Shown piece by piece: positions 60,239 through 64,000 of a DNA stretch of 64,000 bases. This stretch comes from Rhodococcus sp. NBC_00297 (GTDB lineage: Bacteria > Actinomycetota > Actinomycetes > Mycobacteriales > Mycobacteriaceae): positions 3,289,001 to 3,353,000 of the forward strand of contig NZ_CP108041.1 of the NCBI RefSeq assembly GCF_036173065.1, read 5' to 3'. The number at the start of each line of letters is the position of its first letter. Position 1 is the stretch's first letter. The notes under the pieces were generated by a model that did no database searches, was not told where the DNA came from, and saw only the letters and a list, made by a program, of their open reading frames with translations. The position numbers were made by a program, and so were the translations under genes.

Positions 60239-61396
60239 ATGTCCCACCCCACCCGAACCCTGCGCATCGCCATGAACGGCGTCACCGGTCGCATGGGCTA
60301 CCGTCAGCATCTCCTGCGTTCCATCCTCCCCATCCGCGACGCCGGCGGATTGCTGCTCGCGGACGGCTCGCGCGTCCAGGTCGAGCCGGTGCTCGTCGGT
60401 CGCAACGAGGCCAAGCTGCAGGAACTCTGCGCCCAGCACGGCATCGCCGACTACACCACCGACGCCCAGTCGGTCATCGACGATGCGTCGATCGACATCT
60501 ACTTCGACGCCCAGGTGACCTCGCGTCGCGCGGAGGCACTGTCGTCGGCGATGAAGGCCGGCAAGCACATCTTCACCGAGAAGCCGACGGCCGAGACGCT
60601 GACCCAGGCCATCGAACTGGCCCGCATCGGACAGAACGCGGGCGTCACGGCCGGCGTCGTCCACGACAAGCTCTACCTCCCCGGGCTGGTGAAGCTGAAG
60701 CGACTGGTCGACGAGGGCTTCTTCGGACGCATCCTCTCGCTGCGCGGCGAGTTCGGCTACTGGGTCTTCGAGGGCGACGGCCAGCCCGCGCAGCGGCCAA
60801 GCTGGAACTACCGCGCCGAGGACGGCGGCGGCATCGTCGTCGACATGTTCTGCCACTGGAACTATGTGCTCGAGGGCATCCTCGGCAAGGTCGAGACCGT
60901 CACCGCCAAGGCCACCACTCACATCCCGACGCGGTGGGACGAGCAGGGCAACGAGTACGCCGCTACCGCCGACGACGCGGCGTACGGCATCTTCGAGATG
61001 CAGAACGGGGTTGTCGCGCAGATCAACTCGTCGTGGGCCGTGCGCGTGTTCCGCGACGAGCTGGTCGAGTTCCAGGTGGACGGCACTCATGGCTCCGCTA
61101 TCGCGGGACTGCGCAATTGCGTCGCCCAGCACCGTTCGCACACTCCCAAGCCCGTGTGGAACCCCGATCTGCCCGTCACCGAACCCTTCCGCGACCAATG
61201 GCTCGACGTTCCGGCCAACGCCGATCTGGACAACGGCTTCAAGCTGCAGTGGGAGGAGTTCCTGCGCGACGTCATCGCCGAGCGCCCCCACCGCTATGGC
61301 CTCCTGTCCGCCGCGCGCGGTGTGCAGCTGGCCGAACTCGGCCTGCGTAGTTCCGCGGAGGGCCGCCGCCTCGACGTGCCGGAGATCTCGCTGTGA
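60239..61396 (+). CDS. Gfo/Idh/MocA-family oxidoreductase
   Basis: The product is 385 residues. An NAD(P)-binding domain (IAMNGVTGRMGYRQH, slightly unlike the usual GxGxxG) is followed by the EKP strand of the family (IFTEKPTAETL) and the second alpha/beta domain with the conserved His in VVHDKLYLPG and DMFCHWNYVLEG. Members oxidise or reduce sugar, inositol or amino-sugar hydroxyls. First gene of the plus-strand catabolic operon, whose promoter region holds operator copy 2. The stop overlaps the next start (GTGA, 61393-61396). Confidence 0.9.
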   Translation: MSHPTRTLRIAMNGVTGRMGYRQHLLRSILPIRDAGGLLLADGSRVQVEPVLVGRNEAKLQELCAQHGIADYTTDAQSVIDDASIDIYFDAQVTSRRAEALSSAMKAGKHIFTEKPTAETLTQAIELARIGQNAGVTAGVVHDKLYLPGLVKLKRLVDEGFFGRILSLRGEFGYWVFEGDGQPAQRPSWNYRAEDGGGIVVDMFCHWNYVLEGILGKVETVTAKATTHIPTRWDEQGNEYAATADDAAYGIFEMQNGVVAQINSSWAVRVFRDELVEFQVDGTHGSAIAGLRNCVAQHRSHTPKPVWNPDLPVTEPFRDQWLDVPANADLDNGFKLQWEEFLRDVIAERPHRYGLLSAARGVQLAELGLRSSAEGRRLDVPEISL

Positions 61397-62574
61397 CCGC
61401 CGTCGACTCGCGCCTCACCATCGCGCTGCCGGGCCACGGCTCGTATCAGCTGAGGGAGCCCGGTGAGTGGACGAAGCCCACCTCCCCGATCACCTCGCGC
61501 ATCGCTTACGCAGCGGCACATGTCATTCCGCGTACGACGGGTGACAACACTCCGGGCGCACCGGCCGACATCGACTGGGACGCCACCCTCGCCTACCGGC
61601 ACGAGCTGTGGTCCTACGGACTCGGTGTCGCCGACGCGATGGACACCGCCCAGCGCGGCATGGGCCTCGACTGGACCGCGACCGCGGAGCTGATCCGACG
61701 TTCGGGTGCCGAGGCTGCCCGGGTCGGCGGCCTGCTTGCCTGCGGCGCCGGAACGGACCAGCTCGACCTGTCGATGCTGCCGTCGGGTCGGGAGGGTCTC
61801 GCCCGTGTCCTCGACGCCTACCGCGAGCAGATCGCGGTGGTGCGGGAGTCGGGCGCCAAGGTCATCATCATGGCGTCCCGTGCGCTGGCGCGGGTGGCGT
61901 CGTCACCCGACGATTACCTGTCCGTCTACTCGACGCTGCTCGACGAGGTCGACGAGCCCGTCGTGTTGCATTGGCTCGGAACGATGTTCGACCCTGCGCT
62001 CGAGGGCTATTGGGGCAGCGCGGTGGTGGACGAGGCGACCGCGACGTTCCGTGGACTGATCAAGGCACACGCTGCGAAGGTCGACGGTGTGAAGGTGTCG
62101 CTGCTGGACGCTCAGCACGAGATCGCTCTGCGCGCAGCCCTGCCCGACGGAGTGCGCCTGTACACGGGGGACGACTTCAACTACCCGGAGCTCATCATGG
62201 GCGACGGTGAGCACCACTCCGATGCGCTGCTCGGTATCTTCGCCGGCATCTACCCCGCGGCGTCCACGGCGTTGCAGGAGCTCGATCATGGCAACACGGC
62301 TCGGGCAGAGGAGATCCTGCGGTCGACGCAGGAACTGGGCCGACACATCTTCGCGGCACCCACCTACTACTACAAGACGGGCATCGCGTTCCTGTCGTGG
62401 TTGAACGGGAAGCAACCCGGCTTCTCGATGGTCGGCGGGTTGGCGTCGGGCCGCAGTGTGGAGCATCTGACGCAGTTGTTCGTCCTGGCGGATCGTGCTG
62501 GGCTGCTGGCAGACCCGGCCTTGGCCGTGCACCGGATGGGCGTGTACCTGGAGCTGAACGGGGTGTCGGCATGA
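61393..62574 (+). CDS. DUF993, dihydrodipicolinate-synthase-like protein
   Basis: The product is 393 residues, a TIM-barrel of the DHDPS/aldolase superfamily as defined by DUF993. Segments: HELWSYGLGVADAMDTAQRG, VVLHWLGTMFDPALEGYWG, DGVKVSLLD with the Lys expected to form a Schiff base, and FNYPELIMGDG. It probably cleaves or forms a carbon-carbon bond of a sugar-derived keto acid; the substrate is inferred only. GTG start coupled to the oxidoreductase stop, stop coupled to the isomerase (ATGA, 62571-62574). Confidence 0.88.
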   Translation: MTAVDSRLTIALPGHGSYQLREPGEWTKPTSPITSRIAYAAAHVIPRTTGDNTPGAPADIDWDATLAYRHELWSYGLGVADAMDTAQRGMGLDWTATAELIRRSGAEAARVGGLLACGAGTDQLDLSMLPSGREGLARVLDAYREQIAVVRESGAKVIIMASRALARVASSPDDYLSVYSTLLDEVDEPVVLHWLGTMFDPALEGYWGSAVVDEATATFRGLIKAHAAKVDGVKVSLLDAQHEIALRAALPDGVRLYTGDDFNYPELIMGDGEHHSDALLGIFAGIYPAASTALQELDHGNTARAEEILRSTQELGRHIFAAPTYYYKTGIAFLSWLNGKQPGFSMVGGLASGRSVEHLTQLFVLADRAGLLADPALAVHRMGVYLELNGVSA

Positions 62575-63392
62575 GTCTCGAGCGCCTGTCTCTCAACACT
62601 AAGACGGTGAACAACTGGACCTTGAAGGAGGCCGTCGAGGGTGCTGCGCGGGCGGGACTCGGTGCTATCGGGCCGTGGCGTGACCGCGTGCAGGAAGCCG
62701 GGGTCACGAAGTCGGCGAAGATGATCTCCGATGCCGGACTGCGGGTGTCGACCCTCTGCCGCGGTGGATTTCTCACGGCCATCGACGACGACGGGCTCGA
62801 CGACAACCGTCGCGCACTCGACGAGGCGGCCGAGCTCGGGGCTCCCGAGCTTGTGATGGTGATGGGCGGGATCCCGGATCGCGACCTCATCGGTGCGCGG
62901 GCACGGGTGTCCGAGCGGCTCGCCGCGTTGGTGCCCTACGCGCTGGAGCAAGGTGTGCGGATCGCGTTGGAGCCGTTGCATCCGATGTTCGTGGCCGATC
63001 GAGCGGTGATCTCGACGCTGGGTCAGGCACTGGCCATGGCGGAGCCGCATCCGGTGGAGGCGGTGGGCGTCGTCGTCGACACGTTTCATGTGTGGTGGGA
63101 CCCCGACCTCGAGGCGCAGATCGAGACGGCGGGAGAACGCGGACGCATCAGCTCGTACCAAGTGTGCGACTGGCTGGTGCCGATGGAAGCGGACCCGCTC
63201 CTGTCCCGCGGGATGATGGGCGACGGGGTGATCGACTTCGCCACCATCGGGCGGTGGGTCGAGGAGGCCGGGTACCGCGGTGACGTGGAGGTGGAGATCT
63301 TCAACGCGGCGATCTGGGCGTCGGATGGTGATCAGGTGATCGGAAGGATGGTGGAGAGGTATCGCGAACTGATCGACGCACCCGGCAATTAG
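62571..63392 (+). CDS. Sugar phosphate isomerase/epimerase (AP endonuclease 2-like TIM barrel)
   Basis: The product is 273 residues. The barrel's metal-site residues are visible: Glu in IALEPLHPMF, Asp/His in VVDTFHVWWDPD, and Glu in VEVEIFNA. Such enzymes interconvert keto- and aldo-sugars or epimerise C3 of ketoses using a divalent metal. Third gene of the coupled operon under operator copy 2. ATG 62571 chosen by coupling; longer frames inside the DUF993 gene are rejected. Confidence 0.9.
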   Translation: MSLERLSLNTKTVNNWTLKEAVEGAARAGLGAIGPWRDRVQEAGVTKSAKMISDAGLRVSTLCRGGFLTAIDDDGLDDNRRALDEAAELGAPELVMVMGGIPDRDLIGARARVSERLAALVPYALEQGVRIALEPLHPMFVADRAVISTLGQALAMAEPHPVEAVGVVVDTFHVWWDPDLEAQIETAGERGRISSYQVCDWLVPMEADPLLSRGMMGDGVIDFATIGRWVEEAGYRGDVEVEIFNAAIWASDGDQVIGRMVERYRELIDAPGN

Positions 63393-63417
63393 GAAGAGGC
63401 GATCCGCTAGGTCCGTT

Positions 63418-63434
63418 GCCAAGACGTTCTTGGC
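63418..63434 (+). terminator. Hairpin after the catabolic operon
   Basis: GCCAAG (63418-63423) pairs with CTTGGC (63429-63434) over a 5-base loop, 25 bases after the isomerase stop. Short stem, but well placed as a terminator. Confidence 0.45.
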
Positions 63435-63493
63435 TACTCACTGGAGCAGACGCGTGAAAGCTAGGATGCTCTCGACGTCTACTTGTTGAAGAA

Positions 63494-63964
63494 ATGGAGC
63501 GTTGGGTGGAACCACGTGCACTCGCCGACATCATCTCGAAACTGTCAGCGCAACAACCGGTCACGGACGCACTCGAAGCATCGATGCCCTTCCCTGCTGA
63601 TCCCAATAGGAAGTACGCCAGTCAGCGCGAACACCTCGTCGGTTGGTTGAGTGAGTACGATGGGCCGGGTTTCTACGGACGTAAGAACCCGGGGAAAGAC
63701 GCGAAATACGCCTACAACCACTTCAGGTGTGCGCCAGGACTGGTGTGGCTTGCAGAAGCGCTTGGTGAAGACTCGAGTCGGCTCGAAGCGTCTTCCGATG
63801 CCATCAAGAAGGCCGGGCGTAACCCTTCGTCGCAATGCGCTGCGCATAGGAAGATAGTTCCGTGGTCACGCATCGAGGAGCTCCTCGAGCAGCACCAAGG
63901 TGATGTGAGTTCAACGAGCAGGGTGCGACGCTTGACGTCCAGACTCCGACCACGCACTTCCTGA
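63494..63964 (+). CDS. Hypothetical protein
   Basis: The product is 156 residues, no membrane segment. Block KYAYNHFRCAPGLVWLAEAL looks structured; the end is basic and Ser/Arg-rich (RRLTSRLRPRTS). GTG 63506 (giving EPRALADI after the start) is an alternative to ATG 63494. Family not recognised. It follows the catabolic operon's hairpin, so it is likely its own unit. Confidence 0.6.
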   Translation: MERWVEPRALADIISKLSAQQPVTDALEASMPFPADPNRKYASQREHLVGWLSEYDGPGFYGRKNPGKDAKYAYNHFRCAPGLVWLAEALGEDSSRLEASSDAIKKAGRNPSSQCAAHRKIVPWSRIEELLEQHQGDVSSTSRVRRLTSRLRPRTS

Positions 63965-64000
63965 CAGGGTCGCACTAGTTCAGCGAACCCATCTCGCTGT

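Noticed and set aside
1-64000. CRISPR arrays, rRNA or complete tRNA genes
   Set aside because: No regularly spaced repeats and no complete cloverleaf could be built; only the T-arm-like fragment at 3527-3543 was seen.

Overview
The window is high-GC actinobacterial chromosome. It most resembles Rhodococcus or a close relative in the Mycobacteriales, judged from Lsr2-type sequence, TANNNT -10 boxes lying directly on start codons (leaderless transcripts), frequent GTG starts, many 1-4 base stop/start overlaps, and the overall gene families. All calls come from reading the sequence; no database search was run.

Bases 1-16.4 kb are a mixed chromosomal and accessory stretch. It holds lutB (cut by the left edge) and lutC for lactate oxidation, an endonuclease/exonuclease/phosphatase-family protein, and a small membrane protein. 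A decayed, gene-poor kilobase (3.4-4.4 kb) follows. Next is an AT-richer cassette with a 24-residue hydrophobic peptide, a strong hairpin and a two-gene ABC exporter. Then come a DUF1801 protein, a hipBA pair whose HipA lacks the catalytic aspartate, a MerR-type regulator apparently fused to a sliding-clamp-like domain, a YefM/RelE-type toxin-antitoxin operon with a TGTACA palindrome, and a decayed lsr2 fragment. A NarL-type response regulator and its likely histidine kinase are separated by an SDR gene under a TPP riboswitch. DUF4352, VWA, hypothetical and TerD genes complete this part.

Bases 17-55.5 kb are a large defence island. Operon A has a Z1 helicase-like protein, a GHKL ATPase, two unrecognised proteins, a UvrD-like helicase, DrmA and DrmB (the DISARM core helicase and its DUF1998 partner). 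An IS481-family element lies directly behind drmB. Behind it are a ParA-like ATPase and small partner (minus strand), then a divergent cytosine-5 DNA methyltransferase. Operon B has a DrmD-like SNF2 helicase, a 1582-residue DrmMI/PglX-like adenine methyltransferase, a 2135-residue MrfA-like DEAD/DUF1998 helicase and a UvrD-type helicase, all overlapping at stop/start. A GmrSD-like DUF262/HNH protein and a protein with a PH-like C-terminus follow. No DrmC phospholipase-D gene is visible. My inference is one composite anti-invader system, or two stacked ones, that reads host methylation (C5 and N6) and couples it to DNA-translocating and degrading machines.

Bases 56-63.4 kb are a catabolic locus: a SsuABC/TauABC-type ABC transporter (minus strand), a LacI-type repressor (minus), and a plus-strand operon of a Gfo/Idh/MocA oxidoreductase, a DUF993 aldolase-like protein and a sugar-phosphate isomerase/epimerase. 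Two copies of one 14-bp operator, one in each promoter region, tie transporter, repressor and enzymes into one regulon. A small hypothetical protein ends the window.
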